From Thermoplasmata archaeon (GTDB taxonomy: Archaea > Thermoplasmatota > Thermoplasmata > Thermoplasmatales > GCA-001856825): a DNA stretch of 64,000 bases. The DNA lies in NCBI GenBank assembly GCA_021817415.1, contig JAKAUZ010000003.1, positions 1 to 64,000 of the forward strand. The letters run 5' to 3'. Under the pieces are notes generated by a model. It was not told the origin of the DNA and searched no databases. It saw only the letters and a program-made list of their open reading frames with translations. The position numbers and the translations under genes are program-made. Below are positions 56,341 to 64,000 of the stretch, in pieces. How positions within the stretch are numbered: position 1 is the first letter of the stretch; every line of letters begins with the position of its first letter.

Positions 56341-57338
56341 TGAATGGAACCATTATAGAGACAAAAAATTTGACAAAGATATACAATGGGAAAATAAAGG
56401 CGGTTTCTGACCTGAATTTGGAAGTGAAGGAGGGGGAGATCTACGGACTTGCTGGACCCAACGGAGCTGGAAAGACTACGACAATTAACATGCTGATAAC
56501 ACGGATCTCACCGACTGGAGGCGAAGCCATCGTGGGCGGATATGACATTGTCAAGAATTCCCTTGACGTTCGCAGGTTAATAGGTGTGGTCCCGCAAGAC
56601 TTTACCGCGGATGAGGACCTCACAGGAAGGGAGAACATGATGATGGTATCCCAGTTTTATGATGTACCAAGGCAGAAGGCACAAGAAAATTCCAACACTC
56701 TCTTCAAGCTCGTCGATCTGGAAGAAGCAGCTGACAGACTTGTAAGGACATATTCAGGAGGAATGAGGAAGAGGCTCGAACTGATCCTCGGTCTGGTCCA
56801 TGAACCCAGAATTCTATTCCTTGATGAACCAACTCTAGGCCTTGATGTGCAGACAAGGACACAGATGTGGAACTATGTTAAGGAGATACAGACCAGACTG
56901 AACGTCACTATAATTCTTACGTCCCACTACTTGGAAGAAATAGACGAGCTTGCTGATAGGGTCTCTATAATTGACCATGGAAAGGTTCTGATAACAGGGA
57001 GTCCCGAGGAACTAAAGGGCTCCCTCAATGGTGATATAGTGACCGTTACGTTGACAGATCAGAAGAGCGCAGAGCTGATGAAGACCATGCAGGGAATTGT
57101 AGAAGTAAATGAGGTTGGTCCCAACACTTTAAGAATAAAGGTCGCAAGTGCCGATGAATCTCTTCCAAAAATTATAAATTTCATATCACAGCACAGCCTC
57201 TCTATCACGAAGCTGACCGTCCAGAAACCAACACTGGACGAAGTGTTCCTTGAATATACTGGAAAGACTATTCGGGAAGCAGAGGGAGGAGATGAAGCGA
57301 GGAAGCTTGCGATGAACATGAGGAGGGCGAGACAATGA
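56337..57338 (+). CDS. ABC exporter ATP-binding protein, DrrA-like
   Basis: A 333-residue ATPase. Walker A is GPNGAGKTT, the signature TYSGGMRKRLE, Walker B ILFLDEPTLGLD, the H-loop LTSHYLEE, followed by a C-terminal domain of about 110 residues (VTVTLTDQKS onward) typical of DrrA/NodI exporters. Two adjacent start codons exist (56337 and 56340); an SD-like gaggtga precedes them. It is coupled to the PadR gene before it and to the permease after it (4-nt overlaps at both sides), so it is probably an inducible drug or lipid exporter. Confidence 0.93.
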   Translation: MMNGTIIETKNLTKIYNGKIKAVSDLNLEVKEGEIYGLAGPNGAGKTTTINMLITRISPTGGEAIVGGYDIVKNSLDVRRLIGVVPQDFTADEDLTGRENMMMVSQFYDVPRQKAQENSNTLFKLVDLEEAADRLVRTYSGGMRKRLELILGLVHEPRILFLDEPTLGLDVQTRTQMWNYVKEIQTRLNVTIILTSHYLEEIDELADRVSIIDHGKVLITGSPEELKGSLNGDIVTVTLTDQKSAELMKTMQGIVEVNEVGPNTLRIKVASADESLPKIINFISQHSLSITKLTVQKPTLDEVFLEYTGKTIREAEGGDEARKLAMNMRRARQ

Positions 57339-58153
57339 GCGGGTTATGGCCACTGACAGTCAGGGAGTTGAAGAAGTGGGTGAGGAACCCGACATTCTTT
57401 TTCACAGGCCTGATCCAGCCAATTTTCTGGATAGCACTCTTCGGGAGCGCCTTCGACATAACAAAGTTCTTCAGCGGGCCAGAAGGTGGTTTGGCGGCGA
57501 GTTACATACTTGACGGAGCTCCGAACTACATTACTTACATCGTGGGTGGCGTCCTCACGACCATGGGCCTATTCACTGCCATGTTTGCGGGTACCCAGAT
57601 CATATTAGACAGGAGTCTCGGACCAATGGGGAGATTCCTTTCCTCTCCAATAAGGAGAAGTTCCATAGTGTTCTCAAAAATCATATCCTCTGTAATCAGA
57701 ATACTGCCGCAGGCAGTAATTCTGGTCGTGGCTGCATACCTCATCCCAAATGGACTGAAGTTCCCCCATGGATTCACGGTAATTGATGCACTGATAATGA
57801 CGACTGCAATAATACTGATAGCATTCATATTCTCATCCATATTCAGCGTGATAGCCACCAGGATGACAAATATGCAGTCTATATTTGGCATAGTGAATCT
57901 GGTGAATCTGCCATTGATGTTTGTGAGCTATGCAATGTTTTCAAGGCAGATGATGGCAAACTGGCTTGGGGACGTCGCACAGTACAATCCTGTCTCATGG
58001 TCAGCGGAAGCAATAAGGACAGTGATAATAAACGGAAATCTGACCTCTTCTCAATGGGTCCAGGAAGGGAGGTGGCTTGGGGCTCTTGCGGCACTCGCTG
58101 CAGGTCTTCTCTTGATGACTTACTACCTGGTTGAGAAGGAAATTAGGGACTAA
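57335..58153 (+). CDS. ABC-2 type permease, DrrB-like
   Basis: A 272-residue permease with six transmembrane segments. It starts with a short basic stretch (RELKKWVRNPTFFFTGLIQP), then GVLTTMGLFTAMFAG, and has RSLGPMGRFLSSPIRRS, the cytoplasmic coupling helix, typical of ABC-2 exporters. The last segments include ARMTNMQSIFGIVNLVNLPLMF-like residues. It completes the padR-ATPase-permease operon. Confidence 0.9.
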   Translation: MSGLWPLTVRELKKWVRNPTFFFTGLIQPIFWIALFGSAFDITKFFSGPEGGLAASYILDGAPNYITYIVGGVLTTMGLFTAMFAGTQIILDRSLGPMGRFLSSPIRRSSIVFSKIISSVIRILPQAVILVVAAYLIPNGLKFPHGFTVIDALIMTTAIILIAFIFSSIFSVIATRMTNMQSIFGIVNLVNLPLMFVSYAMFSRQMMANWLGDVAQYNPVSWSAEAIRTVIINGNLTSSQWVQEGRWLGALAALAAGLLLMTYYLVEKEIRD

Positions 58154-58227
58154 AGGAAGATGGGGTAGTCAGAATGATTACCTCTATCTGATATTTTATT
58201 GAGACAAAAATGATCTAATGATTGATG

Positions 58228-58300
58228 AATCCACAATGGAGGGCTAACATTAGCAATGGGTGTGAACCATGAAAGAAGGATCATGGTTTCACTGTGGATT
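58228..58300 (+). other. 73-nt intergenic three-way-junction-like structure
   Basis: A closing stem aatccaca (58228-58235) pairs exactly with tgtggatt (58293-58300). Inside are a small hairpin gcta-acat-tagc (58243-58254) and a long arm gtgaaccatga (58262-58272) pairing with tcatggtttcac (58281-58292), one unpaired base, loop aagaagga. The whole region between the ABC permease and the isochorismatase-like gene has no coding ORF. It may be a small structured RNA or a remnant of an element with inverted repeats. The pairing is symmetric, so the strand is not certain. Confidence 0.5.
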
Positions 58301-58431
58301 TAATGTAAAACTAGATCAACCACTACTGCAAAGCCAGGAAATGGCAATCTATATTAATGAAACAATGGGACGAAATTTAAACTTCTCACAAAGATAGAAA
58401 AATTAATCAATGAAACATTCCATCAATACTT

Positions 58432-58989
58432 ATGTTTGCAAATTATGAAAAAATGATAGACTTTACAAAGGGCGCAATAATTGTATGGGATGTTCAGGAG
58501 GCTCTGGTCTCAAGAATTTTCAACAGAGAGGAATTTGTTTCAAATCTACAGAAAATTATCAAAAGCGGAAGAGAAAAAGGAGTACCTATTCTCTACACAC
58601 GCATCACCCCATTACCCGAGAAATTTGAGTCGCCGCTAAGGAAGAATTCAGGGATGAGTAGGTTTGAGCCAGGAGACATAATAAAGGAAGTATACCCGAT
58701 CGAGGGAGAAATGGTAATTAACAAGAATACCGCAAGCATCTTCGTTGGAACAAATTTTGAGCTCCTAGCCAGGAATTATGGCATAACCACACTATTCCTG
58801 ACTGGAATTGCAACAGAAATGGGTATAGAAACCACTGCAAGGCACTCGCTTGCACTCGGAATACTGCCTGTAATAATAGCAGACGCGGTGTCATCGATGG
58901 ATAAAGAAGCGCACGAAAGAAGTTTGTTGAATATGGGGAAGCTGATGCCAGTCCTGAAAACTGAAAATTTCTTAAAAATGCTCAAATAG
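58432..58989 (+). CDS. Isochorismatase-like hydrolase lacking the usual cysteine
   Basis: A 185-residue member of the isochorismatase/nicotinamidase superfamily. The catalytic Asp is in [10 protein letters not shown], the Lys in [10 protein letters not shown] and a C-terminal [19 protein letters not shown] corresponds to the 'T-x-x-C-V' region, but the nucleophilic Cys is Gly here (TEMGIE). Amidases of the family need the Cys; isochorismatases proper (vinyl-ether hydrolysis) and several proteins of unknown role have Gly. So an amidase role is unlikely. The start is preceded by A/T-rich sequence (tcaatact), and it stands alone between two non-coding stretches. Confidence 0.78.
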   Translation: MFANYEKMIDFTKGAIIVWDVQEALVSRIFNREEFVSNLQKIIKSGREKGVPILYTRITPLPEKFESPLRKNSGMSRFEPGDIIKEVYPIEGEMVINKNTASIFVGTNFELLARNYGITTLFLTGIATEMGIETTARHSLALGILPVIIADAVSSMDKEAHERSLLNMGKLMPVLKTENFLKMLK

Positions 58990-59474
58990 GATGGTATGGC
59001 CCGCAGTGACAACTCAGTTAAAGAAGACGATCCATTCAATGTTATTTAATTGTAACCTTATTTAGCGGTTGATTATCCAACACTGTCAATGGAGCTATCA
59101 TCCATCGGAAGGATAAATTGAGTGGATATGGATCGAGTCCTCAAGAAGGGGGGACTCTCGTGTTAAGGTGCGAATTTCAAACTCTGAAGTTTCTCGCTAC
59201 CGAAACTGCATTCTTCAATGGGCGTGATTTCTTGATACCGGAACTGGGTCCCCCTACGCCTAGATGTATAGGTGATACAGGTTTCCTGTTGAGGCTGTCT
59301 ATATGAGCATAAGGATAGAAAAATCCTGTAGAACTTTAAAGAGAGGACAGAATGATTCCAGTCTTTTAAAAAAACAATTTCTTGCAACATTCTCCATGCC
59401 CCCCCAAAACCTTATGGGTGCGTTTATAAGGGATTTATAGTGTTCAAATCAGGACTCAGATTTCAGATCGACAG
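58990..59474. other. Non-coding stretch, 485 bp, with small hairpins
   Basis: No ORF here shows coding character on either strand. Seen: a hairpin with gagtcc/ggactc arms (59135-59157), and ccttat/ataagg arms around the TATA-like tttataagg near 59412-59433. The sequence could contain an unrecognised small RNA or degraded mobile sequence. Confidence 0.35.
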
Positions 59475-59657
59475 TTAAGCTGACGGGCCAGTTCTTTTCA
59501 CTTCTAGGTATGGGAGAATGCCCGTTAGGATCAGGAATATGGCGCTACCAAAAGTTACAAAGGGAGGACCAAAAGCATCAATCAGTAATCTTGTCATGTC
59601 CACAATGGCTGCGATTATATCTTTAAGAAAAGAAAGCGAAGCCTTACTTATGTCCAC
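59475..59657 (-). CDS. Small single-pass membrane protein candidate
   Basis: A 60-residue ORF starting with GTG at 59657. It has an amphipathic helix (DISKASLSFLKDIIAAIVDM) then a hydrophobic segment (PFVTFGSAIFLILTGILPYL) and a basic end (EVKRTGPSA). A TATA-like ttcttaaaaac lies about 24 nt upstream, giving a leaderless start. Small size, no homologue known to me and a degraded neighbourhood keep confidence low. Confidence 0.4.
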   Translation of the reverse strand: MDISKASLSFLKDIIAAIVDMTRLLIDAFGPPFVTFGSAIFLILTGILPYLEVKRTGPSA

Positions 59658-59832
59658 GGCTTTGTAGTTTTTAAGAAATTCTATAGTTAAATTCCGATTT
59701 TTGTAGTTTAATTGTTTCCTGTTAGAAAGCCTGTTATCTTGACTTAGTTCGTGCAGTAGATGAAGACTAGAGAAATTTTAAAATGACGGATTGATCAATA
59801 AAATATAAAATAAAAGAATGAATTCTTTGGTA

Positions 59833-60459
59833 TCACTTTGTGCTCCACATCAAGAACATGGCGAAGGAAAACGTGACAGGAAAGCTGTTCTCATTGTTTA
59901 TATAGAATGCATAGTTTGGTTCACTTATCGGTATGCTAAATGATGCCCCGGTCGAAGCAGTTGCGTTTAACAGAAGAGTAAGGTTGTAGACGCTGCTATT
60001 CACAGAGCCAATTGTTCCAGGACTTGCAACCGCCGGTGAAATAAAGAATAAAGTCGTATTGTTAACTGGGTTGATCTCTCTCACAAAGAACATATCCGTT
60101 TTAGCATCGACAGTTATTGTGTAGTTGTAGAACAACATATTCGTCGAGATTCCGTATTTTTGTTCCGCAATACCAAGCACAAGGTTCACTTTTGAATAAT
60201 TTCCATCCGATGATTTCAAACTTGATTCGAGCTCAGAAAGCGTCAGGTTCAGGTTAGTTTCATTTGTTCTCAACTAATCGATCGTAGTATTCTGTCCTGA
60301 AATTATTCTATCCTTGGAGAATAGCTCATTGTTCAATGCAGAAATCCTTGTATTCTGAGATACAAGGGATAAGTAGTTGTATGCCAGTCCTGCGGACAGT
60401 AGTATAATCGCTACTATGAAAACAGTTATAACGGTCTTAGAAACTTTTGATTTTTCCAT
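59833..60459 (-). pseudogene. Membrane-anchored extracellular protein interrupted by an in-frame TAG
   Basis: Residues 1-61 form a signal anchor (VITVFIVAIILLSAGLAYNY) and the start of a coiled coil (RISALNNELFSKDRI). A TAG at 60274-60276 interrupts the frame. It continues in the same frame immediately as LRTNETNLNLTLSELES, then about 120 residues rich in Asn, Ser and Thr with beta-strand character (NNTTLFFISPAVASPG) ending FAMFLMWSTK. The reading before and after the stop fits one protein of about 208 residues, so a recent CAG-to-TAG change is likely. An alternative is a TTG restart at 60273. No known family. Confidence 0.6.
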
Positions 60460-60999
60460 TTAATCACTCCACGTTACTGATGCAGTATGTTCAATACCAT
60501 AAACATATCTTGCATGAGATTTCATGATATTATTCGAAAGTTGCAATATGCCGTTTGTATTGAGATATTGAGAACTGCTATTCGTCAGGGAGTTTCTGGT
60601 TTCGAGATATTCTATCACGTCCGTCTTTTTTTTGCCTCATTCTCAACTTGGTTCCCAAAACTTGTAGTGTTGAACGTCATGTTGAGACACTGGGACCAGT
60701 TCAGAGGCTGGTTCCGGAGAAACACTCGATCCGGTTATTTTCATATTTGTTAGGCATATATTTATCTGAAACAGTGTGTGAGATGCTTCTTTCCTGTTAT
60801 ATCCGGGAATGATAACTTTGAATTCTTGAACATCTGAAAATTAATTGATGGTGTGTTAAACTGTAACTCTTTCTCAATTCTGCATAATATGTAGGTCAAG
60901 ATCTTCCAAGGTGAGGAAGCGCTATAACGCATTATTTCGTAACTAGGAGGTCGAAATGATGGAGGGTTCAAAAACATGCGGGTGGAGCTACGATCCCTA
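60460..60999. other. Non-coding stretch, 540 bp
   Basis: It lies between the interrupted membrane-protein gene and tRNA-Arg. ORFs present (for example 60487-60753) have no recognised family and no start signals. Near 60730-60780 A/T-rich sequence is found. It may hold decayed mobile DNA, but nothing specific can be supported. Confidence 0.3.
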
Positions 61000-61074
61000 C
61001 GGGCGCAAGGGGATTTGAACCCCTGACCTACGGCTTAGGAGGCCGTTGCCCTATCCAAACTAGGCCATGCGCCC
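61000..61074 (-). tRNA. tRNA-Arg (CCU)
   Basis: A 75-nt intronless cloverleaf on the minus strand. The acceptor gggcgca pairs with tgcgccc, the discriminator is G at 61000. The D arm contains ggcctagtttggat. The anticodon stem acggc/gccgt encloses the loop ctcctaa with anticodon CCT, reading AGG. The T arm is aggggttcaaatcccct. No CCA is encoded. AGG is a frequent arginine codon in the window's genes. Confidence 0.96.
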
Positions 61075-61163
61075 TCAACACAGGGTATGTTTTCCACATT
61101 TTAACTGTTACGCAATGACTCAAAGTTTTTACACTTCACACTCATATAGATGTGTGATTTAGT

Positions 61164-62135
61164 ATGTCGTTACCGAAGGTTTCTGTAATTGGGGCCGGAC
61201 AGGTTGGCTCCATGGTTGCTGAGCATCTTGCCATAAAGGAACTTGCCGATGTATACCTATTCGATGTGGTGGATGGCGCAGCAAAAGGTAAAAGTCTTGA
61301 CATGATGGAAGCAATGCCTCACTGGAAATCTGACTCAACTCTGGAAGGATACACGGTGGGACCAAACGGAGAGAACTATGAGAATCTGAAAGAATCAAAA
61401 ATTATAGTGATAACTGCAGGTCTAGCAAGAAAGCCTGGTATGAGCAGGGATGACCTGTTGTACAAGAATGTGGATATAGTAAAGAGTGCGGCCGAAAACG
61501 TCAAGAAATACAGTCCAAACTCAATAATAATCGTGGTCACGAATCCGATGGACATAATGACTTACACTGCTTACAGGATCATAGGTCCTGAAAAATACAG
61601 GATAATGGGAATGGGAGGGACTCTGGATAGCGGAAGATTCAGGACTTTTGTCGCCAAGGAACTGGGGGTCTCTGTGGATGATGTAACAGCATTCGTGGTT
61701 GGCGGGCATGGAGACGACATGATCCCATTTGTGAGATACTGTTCCGTGGGCGGAATTCCACTCACCGAGCTTCTCTCAAAGGAAAAGATAGACGCAATAC
61801 TCGCAAGGACAAGAAACGGTGGAGGGGAGATTGTGTCATACCTCAAGACAGGATCAGCATATTTCGCCCCTGGAATTTCAATAACAGTGATGATTGAATC
61901 TATACTTAAGGACAAGAAGAGAGTGGTGACAGCACCTGCATTTCTGACCGGAGACACAGGAAAGCACTATGGAGTGGAAGGATTCTTTGTTGGAGTACCT
62001 GTAAAAATCGGAAAGAATGGAGTGGAAGAAATCTATAAGCTAAGTTTCCAACCAGAGGAAAGAAAACTCTGGGATATAACTGCAGCCCACGTAAAAGAGA
62101 GCGTAGAAAAAGTAAACGCCTACCTACACATTTGA
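61164..62135 (+). CDS. mdh: Malate dehydrogenase, LDH-like type
   Basis: A 323-residue NAD(P)-dependent enzyme interconverting malate and oxaloacetate. The Rossmann motif GAGQVGSMVAEHL is at the N-terminus, with LFDVVDG providing the Asp that favours NAD. The substrate loop LARKPGMSRDDL carries the Arg typical of malate rather than lactate, and the catalytic His is in VVGGHGDDMIP. It matches archaeal MDH of the LDH-like group. Its end overlaps the convergent DtxR-like gene by 12 nt. Confidence 0.95.
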   Translation: MSLPKVSVIGAGQVGSMVAEHLAIKELADVYLFDVVDGAAKGKSLDMMEAMPHWKSDSTLEGYTVGPNGENYENLKESKIIVITAGLARKPGMSRDDLLYKNVDIVKSAAENVKKYSPNSIIIVVTNPMDIMTYTAYRIIGPEKYRIMGMGGTLDSGRFRTFVAKELGVSVDDVTAFVVGGHGDDMIPFVRYCSVGGIPLTELLSKEKIDAILARTRNGGGEIVSYLKTGSAYFAPGISITVMIESILKDKKRVVTAPAFLTGDTGKHYGVEGFFVGVPVKIGKNGVEEIYKLSFQPEERKLWDITAAHVKESVEKVNAYLHI

Positions 62136-62516
62136 TTTTACTTCTCTTTCTTTCATTTTTATTACGAAATTCTTCAGTCTGAATGCTAGGTCGTCGTCTA
62201 TCAAATGCTCAAATACGCACGCTTTTTCATAGGCCGTCTTTTCGTCGCATCCCATCATCACGAATAGCTGATAGATGGATTCTTCCTTCTCGCTCAAATT
62301 CGCAAGCAGTTTCTTCCCTTTTTCTGAAAGGGTCATCCCCCTATATTTCTCGTAGTTTATAAGTCCATCATCCGCCAGCTTTCTCAGCATTTGTGAAACT
62401 GAGGCAGGCGTTACCTTTAGATATTCCGCTATTTCCAGAGGTCGTGCGTACCCGTGCAATTTTATAAAATAGTCGATAGCTTCCAAATATTTTTCCCTAT
62501 CTTCTCTGCCTTTCAC
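62124..62516 (-). CDS. DtxR/MntR-family metal-responsive regulator
   Basis: A 130-residue regulator. Residues 8-65 form the winged helix (RPLEIAEYLKVTPASVSQML then RKLADDGLINYE), and the rest (ACVFEHLIDDDLAFRL with EKTAYEKAC) corresponds to the DtxR metal-binding and dimerisation domain with candidate Cys, Glu and His ligands; the C-terminal SH3-like domain of bacterial DtxR is absent, as in MntR. It should respond to Fe or Mn. It is divergent from the transketolase genes. Confidence 0.87.
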   Translation of the reverse strand: MKGREDREKYLEAIDYFIKLHGYARPLEIAEYLKVTPASVSQMLRKLADDGLINYEKYRGMTLSEKGKKLLANLSEKEESIYQLFVMMGCDEKTAYEKACVFEHLIDDDLAFRLKNFVIKMKEREVKSNV

Positions 62517-62609
62517 ATACCTAAATTATTAAGGTTATATTAAGTTGTTTTATATTCACATTATAATATGTAATATATTTAGCTGTTCAGATTAGATAAA
62601 ATAAATACA
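62517..62609. promoter_or_regulatory. Divergent regulator/transketolase promoter region
   Basis: This 93-bp A/T-rich gap contains a near-palindrome cctaaattattaagg (62520-62534) just upstream of the regulator start, and attataatatgtaatatat further right as a TATA candidate for the transketolase gene. The palindrome is the most likely DtxR-type operator (inference). Confidence 0.4.
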
Positions 62610-63458
62610 ATGAAACAGTATATCGGAACCGTGCAAGAGGCTTTGGATATAGTTCATATTAAGGAAAAAGCCAAGGAAGTCAGAAAGCTGATTATAAGGA
62701 TGACATATGAGGCGAAGAGCGGTCATCCCGGGGGATCCTTGAGTGCAGCAGATATTCTTACTTACCTTTATTTCAGGGAAATGAATGTAGACCCAAGGAA
62801 TCCAGACTGGGCGGACAGGGATAGATTCGTTCTCTCAAAGGGGCACGCTTCCCCTGGATTGTACGCCGTACTGGCACTTAAGGGCTTCTTTCCAATTGAT
62901 CATCTCATGACTTTCAGGAAACTCGGTTCTGACCTACAGGGCCATGTGACCAGACACGTCCCCGGGGTGGACATGACTGCTGGGTCTCTGGGGCAGGGGC
63001 TTGGAAATGCTATAGGCATGGCACTTGCGGCAAGACTTGATGGAAAGAGCTACAGGGTTTTTGCAATGATAGGGGACGGGGAGAGCAATGAAGGGAGCAT
63101 ATGGGAGGCTGCACTTTCAGCTAACCACTGGAAACTTTCCAATCTGATTGTATTCCTCGACAGGAACATGATACAGCTGGACGGTTTTACAGAGAGCATA
63201 CTTGCTCTAGGTGACTTAGAGGAAAAATTCAGATATTTCGGCTGGGCGACCAGGACCATTGACGGGCATTCTATGGAGGAAATAGCTGAAGTTCTGGATT
63301 GGGCTAAATATCAAAACGGGCCCAAGATGATAATTGCCAAAACGGTAAAGGGCAAGGGGGTAAGTTTTATGGAAAACAATCCCGATTACCACGGCAAGCC
63401 TCCGCCTGACGAAAAGAAATTTGAGCAAGCATTGAAGGAAATTGAGGAGGGTTTCTAG
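62610..63458 (+). CDS. tktA: Transketolase, N-terminal (TPP-binding) subunit
   Basis: A 282-residue N-terminal half of a split transketolase, which moves two-carbon units between sugar phosphates. It binds the thiamine diphosphate pyrophosphate and magnesium: SGHPGGSLSAADIL with the His, the GDGESNEGSIWEAA motif with the metal-binding Asp and downstream Asn, and LDRNMIQLDGFTE. DRFVLSKGHASPGLYA is also canonical. The C-terminal subunit starts 1 nt past its stop. Archaea commonly encode the two halves separately. Confidence 0.95.
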   Translation: MKQYIGTVQEALDIVHIKEKAKEVRKLIIRMTYEAKSGHPGGSLSAADILTYLYFREMNVDPRNPDWADRDRFVLSKGHASPGLYAVLALKGFFPIDHLMTFRKLGSDLQGHVTRHVPGVDMTAGSLGQGLGNAIGMALAARLDGKSYRVFAMIGDGESNEGSIWEAALSANHWKLSNLIVFLDRNMIQLDGFTESILALGDLEEKFRYFGWATRTIDGHSMEEIAEVLDWAKYQNGPKMIIAKTVKGKGVSFMENNPDYHGKPPPDEKKFEQALKEIEEGF

Positions 63459-64000
63459 ATGGTTACGGGAAATCTTACATGGCTTCCAAATTTAATCAAT
63501 TCCGTGGAAAGAAAGAGCCAGAGGGAGGCCTACGGTAACGCTTTAGAAAAACTGGGGGTAGATAGGAATGTCGTCGTACTGGATGCAGACCTATCAACTT
63601 CCACCCATACAACAATTTTCCAGAAAAAATATCCCGACAGGTTCTTCAACATGGGCATTTCGGAAAACAACATGATGGCAGTGGCATCGGGATTGGCTAA
63701 CAGCGGCAAAAATGTATTCGCCTCTTCATTTGCTGTTTTTGCTACCGGCAGGTCCTATGACTTCGTAAGGCAAAGTGTGTGCTATGCTGACAGCAATGTG
63801 AAGATCGTCGCGACTCACGCTGGGCTGACGGTTGGCGAGGACGGGGCCACGCATCAGATTATAGAGGATATGGGGCTCATGACGGGTCTTCCAAACATGA
63901 AAGTTCTTTGTCCTGCCGACGCGATGGAAACAGAAGAGATAATAGGATACATATATGAAAACAGGGGACCTTTTTATGTCCGGCTGTCAAGGGAAAAAAT
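63459..64000 (+). CDS. tktB: Transketolase, C-terminal (pyrimidine-binding) subunit, cut by the window end
   Basis: The first 180 residues of the second half of a split transketolase, open to the last base. VVVLDADLSTSTHTT and NMGISENNMMAVASGLA are the hallmark stretches, the latter with the catalytic Glu that activates the TPP aminopyrimidine. THAGLTVGEDGATHQ follows, then the start of the pyrimidine-binding fold. The ATG at 63459 follows the stop of the first subunit directly, so translation is coupled. Confidence 0.95.
   Translation, partial: MVTGNLTWLPNLINSVERKSQREAYGNALEKLGVDRNVVVLDADLSTSTHTTIFQKKYPDRFFNMGISENNMMAVASGLANSGKNVFASSFAVFATGRSYDFVRQSVCYADSNVKIVATHAGLTVGEDGATHQIIEDMGLMTGLPNMKVLCPADAMETEEIIGYIYENRGPFYVRLSREK

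Noticed and set aside
59118-59390. Overlapping ORFs on both strands near 59.1-59.4 kb
   Set aside because: No start signals, no family resemblance and atypical composition.
60274-60276. TAG read as pyrrolysine
   Set aside because: No pylT, pylS or other Pyl genes are visible in the window, and the gene is not a methylamine methyltransferase; a nonsense mutation is simpler.
60487-60753. 88-codon plus-strand ORF as possible transposase remnant
   Set aside because: The translation shows no motif of a transposase or other family and has no start signals.

Overview
The window is a chromosomal segment of an archaeon, most likely of the order Thermoplasmatales. The main reasons are a stand-alone 23S rRNA gene with no 16S or 5S beside it, topoisomerase VI (top6B-top6A), an archaeal Gins51, archaeal Taw2, aTrm56 and RaSEA tRNA-modification enzymes, a GH15 enzyme of the Thermoplasma type, heavy use of AGG/AGA arginine codons, and many genes with a TATA box about 25 nt before the start codon and no leader. 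The genus cannot be fixed from the sequence alone.

Layout. 1-2.75 kb is a degraded accessory zone: an insertion sequence (divergent transposase and DUF2080 gene), small ORFs of unknown function, and decayed 3' ends of an HsdR gene and possibly a DUF499 ATPase gene. 2.75-5.35 kb carries an Ada-like alkyltransferase, a PP2C phosphatase and a Tag glycosylase. 6.7-9.65 kb is the 23S rRNA on the minus strand, with a long processing helix, a terminator and a promoter. 9.78-16.06 kb is a minus-strand operon encoding a VirB2-like pilin, a VirB6-like membrane protein, a VirB3/PrgI-like protein, a VirB4-like ATPase, a second VirD4/HerA-like ATPase and Gins51. This is the best candidate for an undescribed system: a domesticated type IV secretion-like DNA-transfer machine co-transcribed with a replication factor. 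Divergent from it runs a zinc-ribbon protein, an HTH regulator, top6B, top6A, an MFS transporter and taw2.

22-42 kb is mainly housekeeping: glyA, an aminotransferase, a TPR protein, prs, aTrm56 fused to an HD domain, a regulator, GGPP synthase, a UbiD decarboxylase, aspS, pdxT, gcvT, tRNA-Phe, an amino-acid permease, a NifX-like protein, a CoaD-DUF84 fusion, a class II amidotransferase, RaSEA, a DHH nuclease and an aldehyde dehydrogenase. 42-50 kb holds a cupredoxin-like secreted protein, carAB, a DsrE-TusA-sulfide:quinone-oxidoreductase sulfur module, a cupin and a PduO cobalamin adenosyltransferase. A well-formed C/D box sRNA with exact 12-nt guides lies at 50303-50364.

50-64 kb holds an hsp20-regulator operon with a palindromic operator candidate, two ABC exporter systems (one behind a PadR regulator), a GH15 glycosidase, a 73-nt structured intergenic element, an isochorismatase-like hydrolase lacking the usual cysteine, a membrane-anchored protein split by an in-frame TAG, tRNA-Arg, malate dehydrogenase, a DtxR-like regulator and a split transketolase whose second subunit runs off the window. 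No CRISPR array, integrase or relaxase was seen.
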